Positions 1-10,691 of a stretch of 64,000 bases of DNA are shown here, in pieces. A model generated the notes under the pieces. It made no database searches and was not told the origin of the DNA. It was given only the letters and a program-made list of their open reading frames with translations. How positions within the stretch are numbered: position 1 is the first letter of the stretch; each line of letters begins with the position of its first letter. Position numbers and translations under genes: made by a program. Origin of the DNA: Anthopleura xanthogrammica (taxonomy: Eukaryota; Cnidaria; Anthozoa; Actiniaria; Actiniidae); the NCBI GenBank assembly GCA_964019055.1, contig OZ025212.1, positions 4,058,766 to 4,122,765 of the forward strand. Direction: 5' to 3'.

Positions 1-481
1 TTTTTTATTTGTAAAAGATTATAATACCGGGTATTTGATCTGTTTTATACCATGCCCGGTGCCCGGGAGGTATAGACATTGCGTATATGCAGGATATTTA
101 TATCTTTCGGTCGTTGGCTCTTGAATTCAGGACCTTGCTTTTGAAGCGAGATTTTTTTGATGTAAAAGCGAACGTAAATTATGCATATAGAGTTGAAAAG
201 GTTGATCAAATTATCAACCTTCCTTATCGATCTAATTTTAATATCACTTCACTAGGGTGTAGTCAGTTTACAATATATAGATGTTAAGAGCGCTCTGATT
301 GGTCAAATAGGGACGAGAATCTAATATAGACGAATTATATGTCATTCCCTTTGCCATGTGGCGTTTTTACCGATGAAGAACATTGAAGACTTATTGAGGA
401 GCTTTGTTTGGTTGAACAATTAAGTACAAGTGCATGATTGAGATGGTCTCTCCCTTGATTCCGGGGTTTTTCGGGTTCTCC
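1..481. other. No gene recognised
   Basis: AT-rich sequence with only short chance reading frames and no recognisable domain. Positions about 425-481 resemble the dispersed SINE-like family (the 'cccttgattccggggttttt' motif) seen again near 14050, 21420, 43150 and 57150. Confidence 0.5.
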
Positions 482-1616
482 TAAAAAAGAAGGAAAGAAA
501 AAGGAAACGAAGGAACGAAAGAACAAGGGAAGGAAGGAACAAACGAACGAACGAAGGACGGAAGAAGGAAGGAGGGAAGGAAGGAAGGAAGGATGGAAGG
601 ATGGAAAGATGGAAGGAAGGAAGGAAGGAAGGAAGGAAGGAAGGAAGGAAGGAAGGAAGGAAGGAAGGAAGGAAGGAAGGAAGGAAGGAAGGAAGGAAGG
701 AAGGAAGGAAGGAAGGAAGGAAGGAAGGAAGGATAGAAGGATGGAAGGAAGGAACAAGGGAAGGAAGGAACAAACGAACGAACGATGGAAAAAAGAGGGA
801 ACGAGGGAAGGAAGGATGGAAGAAACAAATGAACGAACTAACGATGGAACAAGGGAACGAGGGAAAGAAATAAGGATAGAAGGATGGAAAGAAGGAACGA
901 GGGAAGAAATGAAGGAAGGATGGAAGGAATGATGGATGGAAGGAAGGAAGGATGGAAGGAATGATGGATGGAAGGAAGGAAGGATGGAAGGAATGATGGA
1001 TGGAAGGAAGGAAGGATGGAAGGAATGATGGATGGAAGGAAGGAAGGAAGGAAGGATGGAAGGAATGATGGATGGAAGGAAGGAAGGAAGGAAGGAAGGA
1101 AGGAAGGAAGGAAGGAAGGAAGGAAGGAAGGAAGGAAGGAAGGAAGGAAGGAAGGAAGGAAGGAAGGAAGGAAGGATAGAAGGATGGAAGGAAGGAACAA
1201 GGGAAGGAAGGAACAAACGAACGAACGATGGAAAAAAGAGGGAACGAGGGAAGGAAGGATGGAAGAAACAAATGAACGAACTAACGATGGAACAAGGGAA
1301 CGAGGGAAAGAAATAAGGATAGAAGGATGGAAAGAAGGAACGAGGGAAGAAATGAAGGAAGGATGGAAGGAATGATGGATGGAAGGAAGGAAGGATGGAA
1401 GGAATGATGGATGGAAGGAAGGAAGGATGGAAGGAATGATGGATGGAAGGAAGGAAGGATGGAAGGAAGGAAGGATGGAAGGAATGATGGATGGAAGGAT
1501 GGAAGGAATGATGGATGGAAGGAAGGAAGGAAGGAAGGAAGGAAGAAAGGAAGGAAGGAAGGAATGATGGATAAAAGGAAGGAAGGAGTAAGGAAAGAAA
1601 GGGAGCAATACTGAGT
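482..1616. repeat. GGAA purine array with a 443-bp higher-order repeat
   Basis: About 1.1 kb of nearly pure A/G on the plus strand, built from GGAA tetranucleotides mixed with GATG and AACG variants. The irregular block at about 730-970 recurs almost unchanged at about 1174-1414, a higher-order period near 443 bp. Reading frames open in many frames on both strands because the unit contains no stop codon. The resulting Pro/Ser/Phe or Lys/Glu/Gly repeat 'proteins' are artefacts. Confidence 0.9.
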
Positions 1617-3513
1617 AAGAAAAGAGGGACGAATGACAGGAGAATCTACCGAGTACCCCCTCGAATATAATTAAGGGAATCCCTTGTTTTATTTTAATTT
1701 TCTTCCACTTTGTGAAGAAATTACAAGTGCCCTTTCATAACCAAGTGCGTTTTTATATATTTTCATTTCTTTTATACCGTAGTTATTGATTTAGATCAGC
1801 TTATGCCCACCACAATACTACCACTGACAAAAATCCCTTTTTCTGATTCAAATTTAATTAACTTAGATTTAGAATGATTAGCTTTTACTTCTAACCCTAG
1901 AGACGTGTAGGCGCCATTAGCGAGTAATTACCCAGTATTCAGAATCGTGATATGATCTTAAAGCGGCATGCTGGTTCCTACGACAGTCAAAGAAACGATC
2001 CCAGAGTGTCATATTGTAAAACACAGTTGGCGATAAATAATGTATAATGTTTTAAAGTTAAGAAATTTCATTTGGTTTTAAGATTGGGGAAATGCGTAGT
2101 GCTATGAAGTATCGATCGAAGGAAAAGCACAAATAAATAGCTAAGTAATTGCTTTTTCCCTTTTTTAGCTCTGAATATACGCTCTATACAAACGTTAGTA
2201 AATCCAATTGCAATCATTTCTGCTTAGACCTAGCTTCAACTGGTCTAAATCGAGTTTTTCCGCTTTGTAAACCTGTTTTTCTCTCTCCCTGTTTTCGCTG
2301 CTTTTTTGCTTTACATACATTTTCCATTTGTTCTTCTACCTTTTTCTGCCTTCAATTGCTTCAACAGTGCTTTTTTGGCGTTCATAGTTTTTGAAATATC
2401 AGAATTGACACTGCATGTCGTAATAAAAGCTAGCACGTCTAAACAAGGCTTCAATAGTTCTCTTCTCGTGGTTTAGAGACCGTGGAGATCCCGTGGAATT
2501 AGCGGGAAACTTTCGCGCCAAAAACGCGTGTGCGCTGGGATAATCTGCGCATCTTTGTTGTGTACGCACACAGGAACATTCAGTTCTTATACATTTTTTA
2601 AACTTCGAAATGTGCAATTTTTCTCAATCTATGTACATATTACTTATCATTTAAGTTTTATGGACCAACTCGGTTCAAAGTAATTTGTTTACAATGCTGC
2701 GGGTTTCCTTTAAAAAAAGTGAAAGTTTCAGCCAGGATTCATGGTAGTTTTAATTTTACTTGTAGACTACTCTGGCTAAATTAGTTTTTTTAAAGAAATT
2801 GTACAGTCGTTTCTGTCCGATCTCGGACCTTTTTTTAGTGTAAAGGACGTTAGTTTTCTTTCGAAACAAAAGAATATTGCATCTCAACGTTAAAACCTTA
2901 CTTCACCCACATCTGCCAACAACTTTAGCGTAGGTAGCTAACACATGACCCATTAAAATGATTGATAAACGACAAAATAAGGGATTCATACCACTTCATG
3001 TCGTTAGTAAAATTATATACTAGGCAATATGGATTTTAAGCATTGATTAATCGGCCAGTGTGCGTCCATTAGCTTTGCACAAGTTACTTTTAAGCTATGA
3101 TACTTACTTCCTCAATTTAACTGACAAGTCGCTCGGTATTACAAAATTTGACTCTCTTTCTCTCACATATTGAGAATCTTGAAATCATTTATTTTTAATT
3201 TGAAATTCGAATATACATCTTTTGAACCAAGAAAAAGAATCGCTCAGAAGCCCACGCTTTTTAAACAAGTTTTAAACATATTTGTTCGTGTTTGACTTCC
3301 GTTTGAAGATAGATATTACGACATTAGTCTAAATTCAAGAAAATTTAGAACATTATTCGCTTTTGAAAGAAATAAAAAGAATTTTTGCTAAACGAATGGT
3401 GTCTGCAGTCGAGGGGGAATCGGCCATTCGACGTAATTTATTATCTTTCTTCTGTTTTTCGCTGGATTCGATTTAATTGGTGTCGAACGCCCTAATCAGG
3501 AGACCTTGCCAGG
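1617..3513. other. Intergenic, nothing recognised
   Basis: About 1.9 kb of AT-rich DNA. The longest open frames are under 85 codons, without splice-consistent extensions, signal peptides or known motifs. No RNA gene was recognised. Confidence 0.5.
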
Positions 3514-3520
3514 GAATAAC

Positions 3521-3556
<36 letters not shown>

Positions 3557-3557
3557 T
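3514..3557. repeat. AAT trinucleotide microsatellite
   Basis: About 14 uninterrupted AAT/ATA repeats, followed by a short imperfect extension. Confidence 0.9.
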
Positions 3558-3691
3558 GAATAATAATAAGGTATTACTAGTTCCCTACACTAACGCCGTA
3601 AGAAGATTGCGTTATTTCTCTCAGAATTTCTAGCTTTTACTTTTTCTTTTTTTCCTATTTTTTATTTTGGTCAATCAACAGTTCCTAGTGG

Positions 3692-4018
3692 CTTGGTTTC
3701 TTAGTGGGTTTGCTTTGCTGGACGCCTTTTATTCTGGTATTCTAATATGTCCAAGTAATAATTAAAGATGTTTAACATACATCTACTGACATACCGACTT
3801 TTTGGTAACCTAGTGCGGCTTACAACATATTCAATAAATCAGACAAAAAGCTTCCCTGTTTCGAGGTTATATTACAATTTATAGCTGACAGGGTTCTTAA
3901 TTATTTTCTTGATTCCACAGCCGTGGGAACAAGAAGTCGTGAGATCGGTGATCGTGGATAATGATCTTGTCATCAATTCATACTACCTCATAATCCAGTT
4001 GTAATTTCAACAAAAAAT
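3692..4018 (+). repeat. 327-bp direct duplication, copy 1
   Basis: This segment recurs in the same orientation at 4708-5034, offset by exactly 1016 bp. By eye I see no differences between the copies. It has no terminal inverted repeat, no long reading frame and no recognised RNA structure. Identity suggests a recent segmental duplication or gene-conversion tract; a dispersed repeat family cannot be excluded. Confidence 0.85.
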
Positions 4019-4707
4019 TAAACTATGATCTTCTGGTTTGAAATGTGGCAAAAACCCTTGGTTTTCTTGTATTTTCTCCTAGTTTGCTCTATTACTGTCG
4101 TATTGTGATATGATTATCGTCAACTCAAACGCTTTGCTTTGTCCAGTGCACGAAAAATAAGTGTTCGACTTCCTACTACTTTCAAGAGCTTCTTTGCATT
4201 CAATCCGCGCACTTGCGCACGATTATTTTCACATGAAGTTTTCACTTCCGTCTTTACGCTTGAGGCCATAAACTAGTTAACGAGAAAAGTGCGTTCAGTA
4301 TTGTAACAATTTTTTTGTTCACGTTTCTTTCTCTTTCTTCCTTTCCCCCATTATTGATTACTAATGAATATGGAGTTTTAATTTGGCTCACGGAAAGTTC
4401 AGCTATAAAGTACCCGACTGGGACTCTCAGAATCTCCAAAACGAATCCAACCCTAAATAAGCTAGACGATATCGTCGAAGTAAATTCATGATAACAAGAT
4501 CTTTATAAGACAAAACTAAACCAAACTTCACGAATAAAGCCATCGTAGGCAAGGCATTTCGCATTTTATTAGCAGGTAAAAGTTTTTACTTGGCTTGAAA
4601 ATTCCCAAGAGAATGAATTAGCATGTTGGTTAAGTCAGCTGAAAGAAACAGACGAAAAATCCAAGATGGCGGCCAATAAAAAACATTTTTTTTTTGAATT
4701 TTTAATC

Positions 4708-5034
4708 CTTGGTTTCTTAGTGGGTTTGCTTTGCTGGACGCCTTTTATTCTGGTATTCTAATATGTCCAAGTAATAATTAAAGATGTTTAACATACATCT
4801 ACTGACATACCGACTTTTTGGTAACCTAGTGCGGCTTACAACATATTCAATAAATCAGACAAAAAGCTTCCCTGTTTCGAGGTTATATTACAATTTATAG
4901 CTGACAGGGTTCTTAATTATTTTCTTGATTCCACAGCCGTGGGAACAAGAAGTCGTGAGATCGGTGATCGTGGATAATGATCTTGTCATCAATTCATACT
5001 ACCTCATAATCCAGTTGTAATTTCAACAAAAAAT
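4708..5034 (+). repeat. 327-bp direct duplication, copy 2
   Basis: Second copy of the block at 3692-4018, in the same orientation and apparently identical. The 689 bp between the copies holds no recognised gene. Confidence 0.85.
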
Positions 5035-6750
5035 ACTTTATAGCTGAACTTTAATCCAAAATTTCTCTCTTATTTATTTGATTATTCGTTCCTCGTTCCT
5101 TCATCTACATCTACTTAATTTCTCTTCAACACTTTCGTATTGAGAAGAGTTTGCCAGATCGAAGCTGATTGTTTCCGCGTACCAGTATCCTGCTCTAAGT
5201 CTAACCAAGTGAACTATTTCAGTATTCATCAATCTATCTTCAATCTTAGCTCAAATTCGTGTATTTTTTAGATCCGTAAGTGATTTTCTAGCCCAGTCTC
5301 ATGCATTGATATTCATTGAGATTGATAACAGTGAATAGTGTCAGACTGGTTAAGGACCGTTCGCCGCTTCCTTAACAAACATCATTTTCAGTCATTAACC
5401 ACCAAATGTATCAGTAGATTGCTCTATGAACGAACCCTTAATAAACTAGAGCTTAATATTACAACAATTTCAAAAGCTTTTGTTTCTGAATACTCGGAAA
5501 ATATAGCATCGAGAATATCTAATTTTCGTGTTGTAATGAGGTAGAAATACAAAGACAAATATTCTCTATTCAAGAAGAGATGTATTGACTGGAATAGGCA
5601 AAACGTGTTGGTTAAATTAACGTAGTTTTGGCTCCTTAGACTCGTTATAATTTACCGTGATGACTCGAGCTGCACTTCACTATGCAGTATTCAGTATTCA
5701 AAAGAAAATCTTTAATACTCTAGGATTCTGGGCGAATGAAAATTGAAGAATTCTTGGCTCAATTCTGTAGCTCAACTAATACGACTGAAGGTCTACAATG
5801 AAGAGTAACTACATATGTACTCTGTAATGAACGTTAAACTGGGCCGGAAAACCAAAATTATATACAATTCAAGCAAACAAACTTACAAAGATACAATATC
5901 ACTAAAATTATATTGACTATCCATTTTTTCCATTTATTTAAGTTAATACAGGAAATGAATTTTCGAAACGAGTTTTAACAGACTGTTATTTTCGTACAAT
6001 TTAGCTAGTCTCCCTCTCACACCCCCGAACTCATTTTCATCCAAAGCTGAATATCAAAACCACTTCACATGAAATTTCTTTGGCTCCTACAACTCTTTTC
6101 ATGTCAGTACGTCAAACCAGCCTTAAAAAAAACACCGAATTTATTGCCTTGTTTAATTTTGTTTTTGATCAAGAATTATAGCTTTCGTAACTCAAAATCA
6201 CAAGCTCTGAAATCGTGTTCTCAGTTGTCCTTTTTAAAACTGAGTGTCGTGCTATAAGTAATATCTCAAGATGATTTTGATGCCAGTTTGTCCGAGCAAC
6301 TGATTTGACGAGGTCAAACATCCACTAAAAAGCTCCGATATATGGTTTTATTTCTCGTGCTTTCAGAGAGTCGTTAGGACATATTTTATTACATATTAGA
6401 TGAATGGATATCTGATCTTTTTACCAAGTAATTAAGACTCATAAAAATGTGCAAGATTGAGCCATCATATTTGTAGCAACCCACTTAACAACAGCCTGAC
6501 AAATTAACCATGCGCCCCATTGAGAAGTGAGAAATGGAAAGGGCAACTGACTTGATTAACGCACAGGGTTATTTGTCACTGACTGCCAAGTGTTCCTTGT
6601 GTGGAATAATCTTGAAAATTAATAAAAACTACAGTTGCATCTGAGCTGGAATTAGCTGGGTTAAGAACAGATGGTCTTAAAAATGCAGCTTCTCGCTGTG
6701 ACAAACAGAGTCTATTATTCTGATAGGATTTCCATCTACTTAGCCATCAC
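5035..6750. other. Intergenic, nothing recognised
   Basis: No recognisable gene. A 68-codon frame at 5338-5544 has no signal peptide, domain or splice context to support it. The last ~60 bp (about 6690-6750) match the region upstream of the gene at 10692, so they belong to the promoter of the first peptide gene. Confidence 0.5.
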
Positions 6751-6760
6751 AACTGATCTT

Positions 6761-6766
6761 TATAAA
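6761..6766 (+). promoter_or_regulatory. TATA box of peptide gene 1
   Basis: TATAAA within ctttataaaggg, 53 bp before the ATG at 6819. The same promoter block recurs at 10634. This 'B-type' promoter differs from the TATATATAAG promoter of the A-type genes. Confidence 0.65.
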
Positions 6767-6818
6767 GGGAAAACAACTCTGTTCTTCATAAGCATTTTGT
6801 AAGAAGCAGTCGATCAGA

Positions 6819-7095
6819 ATGAACCAGTCGAGTTTTGTAATGTGTATAGGGTTATTATTAGCTCTACAGTTGCTGGGACAGACTGATGCCATATGGGGTT
6901 TAGATGGAGGCAGCGGGAAAAGAACCCTTACACGAAGCATTAAGGTAAATAGAACCGATATGACCGCGGTATATATTGTGCTGGCCAGTTTCTCCTTCCC
7001 ACATCGATGTGATTAGGACAATATTCTCTCTTTTACTTTCCATTTAGGTAATGGAAACGTTTTTTAAAAGTTACTTTTACCAATTGTATATATAA
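6819..7095 (+). CDS. Amidated secreted peptide precursor, B-type (gene 1)
   Basis: Two-exon model: exon 1 6819-6944 (42 codons), GT-AG intron 6945-7047 (103 bp, pyrimidine-rich acceptor ending ccatttag), exon 2 7048-7095 (15 codons plus TAA). The 57-residue product begins with a signal peptide (hydrophobic core GLLLALQLLG, likely cut after QTDA). It is followed directly by IWGLDGGS-Gly-Lys-Arg. GKR is the standard signal for dibasic cleavage and alpha-amidation, so the predicted product is IWGLDGGS-amide. The tail has a KSYF motif shared with genes 2, 3 and 6. The stop codon lies inside the TATA element of the next gene. I do not recognise the family; a neuropeptide or other secreted signal is inferred, not shown. 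Confidence 0.6.
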
Positions 7096-7096
7096 G
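7087..7096 (+). promoter_or_regulatory. TATA box of peptide gene 2
   Basis: TATATATAAG, followed by a C/T-rich leader (cctccatctttcgcttctac) conserved before genes 2, 3, 4 and pseudogene 7. It sits 84 bp before the ATG at 7180 and overlaps the stop codon of gene 1. Confidence 0.65.
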
Positions 7097-7179
7097 AGCC
7101 CTCCATCTTTCGCTTCTACCACTTTCAACTCATCAAACTGGATTTTCCAGCTTTTTTACCGTACACTAGAAAAACTAAA

Positions 7180-7443
7180 ATGAAAGTCTCGCGGTATGGT
7201 TTTCTGTTGGTGTTAGTCTTAATCCATGTAGTTGGTGTTTCAAGCGGTGCTTGGGGAGTATTTGGTCCAAGCGGCAAGCGAGATGACATAGCAAACAGCA
7301 AGGTAAAAAGCACCCATGCTGACCAGGGCATTCAAATATTGCAGGCTTTACGGTCCCACATCGATATCATTAGGACAACTATCTCTCTTTCACATTCCAT
7401 TTAGATAATGACGACTTTTTCCATCAAGAGTTACTTTCACTAG
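7180..7443 (+). CDS. Amidated secreted peptide precursor, A-type (gene 2)
   Basis: Exon 1 7180-7302 (41 codons), intron 7303-7404 (donor AAG|GTAAAA, acceptor CCATTTAG), exon 2 7405-7443 (12 codons plus TAG); 53 residues. The signal peptide core is FLLVLVLIHVVGV, with probable cleavage after SSGA. WGVFGPS-Gly-Lys-Arg follows, predicting WGVFGPS-amide. The post-GKR tail (DDIANSK, then exon 2 with FSIKSYF) contains no cysteine and no second dibasic site. One peptide per precursor is unlike the usual multi-copy cnidarian neuropeptide precursors. Function unknown. Confidence 0.6.
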
Positions 7444-7446
7444 TTG

Positions 7447-7456
7447 TATATATAAG
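7447..7456 (+). promoter_or_regulatory. TATA box of peptide gene 3
   Basis: TATATATAAG only 3 bp after the stop codon of gene 2 and 80 bp before the ATG of gene 3, with the same conserved leader. Confidence 0.65.
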
Positions 7457-7535
7457 ACCCCTCCATCTTTCGCTTCTTCCACTTTCAACTCATCACAATT
7501 GTCCAGCTTCTCTACCATACACTAGAAATAGTAAA

Positions 7536-7811
7536 ATGGATCCCTGGCGGTATAGTTTTCTGTTGGTGTTAGTCCTAATCCATGTAGTTAGTGTTTCAAG
7601 CGGTGCTTTGGGGGTTAAAGGCGCAAGCGGCAAGCGAGAGGACATAGCAAACAGTAAGGTAAAAAGCACCTTGGCATGCTGCATGACTGGGGCATTCAAA
7701 TATTGCAGGCTTCACTCTTTACGATCCCACATCGATATCATTAGGACAACATGCTCTCTTTCACATTCCATTTAGATAATGACGTTTTCCATCAAGAGTT
7801 ACTTTCACTAG
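7536..7811 (+). CDS. Amidated secreted peptide precursor, A-type (gene 3)
   Basis: Exon 1 7536-7658, intron 7659-7775 (117 bp), exon 2 7776-7811; 52 residues. The signal peptide is nearly identical to that of gene 2, although the N-terminus is MDPWRYS. The mature segment is LGVKGAS-Gly-Lys-Arg, predicting LGVKGAS-amide. This is the only intact copy lacking the tryptophan. Exon 2 differs from gene 2 by a 3-bp deletion that keeps the frame and the KSYFH ending. Confidence 0.6.
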
Positions 7812-7814
7812 TTG

Positions 7815-7824
7815 TATATATAAG
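7815..7824 (+). promoter_or_regulatory. TATA box of peptide gene 4
   Basis: TATATATAAG beginning 4 bp after the stop codon of gene 3, with the conserved A-type leader; the ATG follows at 7904. Confidence 0.65.
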
Positions 7825-7903
7825 ACCCCTCCATCTTTCGCTTCTACCACTTTCAACTCATCACAATTTTCCAGCTTCTCTACCATACACTAGAAATACA
7901 AAT

Positions 7904-8026
7904 ATGGATCCCTGGCGGTATAGTTTTCTGTTGGTGTTAGTCCTATTCCATGTAGTTGGTGTTTCAAGCGGTGCTTGGGGGCTTAAAGGTGGAAGCGGCA
8001 AGCGAGAGGACATAGCAAACAGTAAG
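7904..8026 (+). CDS. Amidated secreted peptide precursor, A-type (gene 4), exon 1
   Basis: Exon 1 encodes 41 residues: an A-type signal peptide, then WGLKGGS-Gly-Lys-Arg and EDIANSK, ending at an intact donor (AAG|GTAAAA). The usual adjacent exon 2 is missing. A deletion joins this intron to the 5' leader of pseudogene 5. A possible downstream partner is the exon-2-like segment at 10312-10386, which would give a 2.3-kb intron. Another possible acceptor near 8398 would add only two residues. The mature peptide lies entirely in exon 1, so it would be unaffected by the choice. Confidence 0.5.
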
Positions 8027-8091
8027 GTAAAAAGCACCTTGGCATGCTGCATGACTGGGGCATCCGAATATTGCAGGTTTTACTGTCCCAG

Positions 8092-8190
8092 CTTTTCTAC
8101 CATACACTAGTGTTAGTCTTAATCCATGTAGTTGGTGTTTGGGGGGTTAAAGGTTCAAGCGGCAAGCGAGAGGACGTAGCAAACATTCAG
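8092..8190 (+). pseudogene. Decayed A-type peptide gene (copy 5)
   Basis: Retains VLVLIHVVGV, a WGVKGSS-GKR peptide segment and a splice donor (CAG|GTAAAA). The start codon, the first signal-peptide residues and the SSGA cleavage region are deleted. It joins directly to the 5' leader (ccatacactag) and has no TATA box of its own. Confidence 0.65.
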
Positions 8191-8264
8191 GTAAAAAGCA
8201 CCGACCCCATGCTGACTGGGGCATCCAAATATTGCAGCACTATTTGCACTATTTGCACTTTTGG

Positions 8265-8382
8265 CGACTATTCGGGACTATTCGGGACTATTCGGGACTA
8301 TTCGGGACTATTCGGGACTATTCGGGACTATTCGGGACTATTCGGGACTATTCGGGACTATTCGGGACTATTCGGGACTATT
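8265..8382 (+). repeat. 10-bp minisatellite, about 12 copies
   Basis: Nearly perfect repeats of ggactattcg, preceded by a few 9-bp cactatttg units. It lies just after the copy-5 splice donor, in intron position. Its first unit resembles the first units of the array at 10130. Confidence 0.9.
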
Positions 8383-8460
8383 TCTTGTTGTTGTTAGTAC
8401 TACTGACATAATAAGTTCTTCCAACGCCCACCACATCATGATTTTTGATATTTTCTGATA

Positions 8461-8656
8461 CCGAAGTTTTGTTACGAAGTGTTGTCGCTGAAAAGTGCAT
8501 GTTGTCAGGGGCAACGTCGAAAGTATTCAATAGGAAGCAAGGATGATACTGACGCGGTCACCATGAATTTTTCCCACACTATACGGTTCAATACTTTTGA
8601 CGTTGGCCCTGACAACATGCACTTTTCAACGACAAAACTTCGTGACAAAACTTCGG
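8461..8656. mobile_element. Foldback (MITE-like) element
   Basis: Arms of about 70 bp (8461-8530 and 8588-8656) are near-complementary, both containing the core gcatgttgtcagggscaacg. The loop is about 57 bp. No coding capacity was seen. Confidence 0.7.
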
Positions 8657-9006
8657 TCGTTCCAAGCTCAACTGACAAGCGTAGTATGTTGTTCTATTGT
8701 TATAAATACCATAAAATGTAAATAGAGGTTGATTCGTGTACATAATAAAATAGATATGTTATGATAAAACTTTCTGGCTGTCACATGAAATTATTTGTAT
8801 GCCGACGAGCGATTATTGCTACAGCCTTCATAATCTTCGATCAAAACATTGGTTGCCGTAAAAGAGGCGTGAGGACCGGTTATGTAGGCTAACGGAAACC
8901 TAGACGAAATAATAATAATTTTGGTATTACATGACGTTCATTGGCATAAAAGTAGCACAAGTACAATCGGTTATAAGAATGCTGGTTTAGCCAACATTAT
9001 GCCGGG
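8657..9006. other. Intergenic with a candidate polyA signal
   Basis: AATAAA at 8744-8749 is the first clear plus-strand polyadenylation signal downstream of peptide genes 1-4 and could serve transcripts of the array. Nothing else was recognised. Confidence 0.35.
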
Positions 9007-9348
9007 AAAAAATGCTATCCTATGTTCGACTTGAACAGGCTTCAAAAGTAAGAGTATGTTTTCCTAAGGCTCGACTTTAAGTGAGTTCGTAAGTTAATAA
9101 TTCAACGAAGCAACTGTGTTTGAAGAAGAGAATCAGTTGTTGAATACATATTATTTAGTGACATAATACGCTAAAAAATGCTATCCTATGTTCGACTTGA
9201 ACAGGCTTCAAAAGTAAGAGTATGTTTTTCTAAGGCTCGACTTTTGGTGTGAGTTCGTAAGCTAATAATTCAACTGACGAGGCAACTGTGTTTGAAGAAG
9301 AGAATCAGTTGTTGAATACATATTATTTAGTGACATAATACGCTAAAA
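9007..9348. repeat. 166-bp direct tandem duplication
   Basis: The block from the aaaaaatgctatcc motif to the ataatacgct motif occurs twice in tandem (starts about 9007 and 9173) with small indels. A third start of the motif follows at about 9341. No coding potential was recognised. Confidence 0.8.
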
Positions 9349-10129
9349 AAAATGCTAAAACAAAAACAACTTGTTTTAAGTTGTTTTAAGCGTTTTCGAC
9401 CGAAGTCATATATCATCAGAAAACATTATCATATTTATAACTTCGTGTTGCTATCAGGCTATGTAAACACGGAAAAAGTTTTCTATTGCTTAAGGTGACT
9501 GCCTACTTTTGAACGCTCGACTTGAGCCCACGATGAGCGCGCGCACAAAAACCGCTGAATAAAATACGAAATTTTATTGAGGAACCATACACGTTTTGAA
9601 CTTCAACAGCGCAAAACCCTCAAATTTTGCACGGGACTCTATACTTTTTAAAAGCTTAATTGAAAGAAACTCTACGTTATATCAAATTTTTTAGAAAAGT
9701 TAATTTTTCTAACACATGAAAAAATAGATTTTTGTAGGAATTTTTGTTTGGCTTTATGCGATTTTTGAGAAACACAGAAAGCGGGCAAAATATAACAAAT
9801 CGATGTATTTCTTTGTCTTTTATTCTACAATATCCATGTCGTATTGTAGAATGATCCACTAGCCGGCATTTGTGCATGATATAGTCTGCAAAGAACTATT
9901 ATCTTATGAGTGTATTTTTTTTTTCTGATCACTTCCGTTGGCTCAATTTTTTGCTCCAAAAACTTGCGCATAGACATCCATTAAATGCTGATTATCTCGA
10001 AAACGAGCGACGGACACCCCATTTTTCTTTTCATATTCTGAATCAGCATTCAATTTCACTTTAAAAAATCGTAGCTTAAAAAAAAGTTTAAAATGTTTTC
10101 CAAAAGTAGCCATGCACTCATCTTAATTA
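9349..10129. other. Intergenic, nothing recognised
   Basis: AT-rich DNA with no supported gene. It lies between two 10-bp minisatellites of similar seed sequence and may be part of an insertion that split one array. Confidence 0.4.
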
Positions 10130-10264
10130 GACTATTCGCGACTATTCACGTTTATTCACGTTTATTCACGTTTATTCACGTTTATTCACGTTTATTCACG
10201 TTTATTCACGTTTATTCACGTTTATTCACGTTTATTCACGTTTATTCACGTTTATTCACGTTTA
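10130..10264 (+). repeat. 10-bp minisatellite, about 13 copies
   Basis: Starts with gactattcgc/gactattcac units and becomes a uniform run of cacgtttatt. The seed matches the array at 8265. It ends about 45 bp before an exon-2-like segment of the peptide family. Confidence 0.9.
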
Positions 10265-10311
10265 GGTTTTATCACTAGCCAACAATATTCCATCTTTAAC
10301 CTTCCATTTAG

Positions 10312-10386
10312 ATAATGACGACTTTTTTGCATCAAGAGTTACTCTTACGAGTTACGCAGTTTCTTGCTATGACAACCAGAGTCTAA
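10312..10386 (+). other. Orphan exon 2 of the peptide family
   Basis: Preceded by the family acceptor (accttccatttag) and starting with the shared ATA ATG ACG ACT codons. A one-base insertion then shifts the frame away from the KSYF ending. The shifted frame stays open for 24 codons to TAA at 10384-10386. It could be the distant second exon of gene 4 or a relic. Confidence 0.5.
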
Positions 10387-10405
10387 TAGTCTGATAGGCT
10401 TTCCA

Positions 10406-10598
10406 TAAGTGGCGGTAAGGGGGGGTCGCGGCACGGATCACGATTTAAAAAAGGACGATCACGGCTCACGAAAAATATCAAACGTTCAAATTCAAGAAAA
10501 TTCACGTTTCACGACGTTTAAAACATGTTCATCACCGATCACGAAAACTAAAAAAAACCGTTCACTATTTCACGCGAAAATCCCTTACCGCGACCCTG
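10406..10598. mobile_element. MITE inserted in the promoter of peptide gene 6
   Basis: 193-bp element flanked by TTCCA at 10401-10405 and 10599-10603. Compared with the homologous promoter of gene 1 (about 6725-6760), it is a clean insertion about 31 bp upstream of the TATA box. Ends are related (ggtaaggggggtcgcgg against ccttaccgcgaccct) and the interior is rich in ttcacg motifs. A related copy lies at about 55905-56085 in the opposite orientation. Confidence 0.75.
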
Positions 10599-10633
10599 TT
10601 CCAACTACTTAGCAATCACTTGTAACTGATCTT

Positions 10634-10639
10634 TATAAA
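10634..10639 (+). promoter_or_regulatory. TATA box of peptide gene 6
   Basis: TATAAA in the B-type promoter block, nearly identical to that at 6761 and 53 bp before the ATG. Confidence 0.65.
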
Positions 10640-10691
10640 GGGAAAACAACTCTGTTCTTCATAAGCATTTTGTAAGAAGCAGTCGATCAGA

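Noticed and set aside
335..1608. Long Pro/Ser/Phe-rich and Lys/Glu/Gly-rich reading frames
   Set aside because: They are translations of the stop-free GGAA repeat in several frames on both strands, with no gene features.
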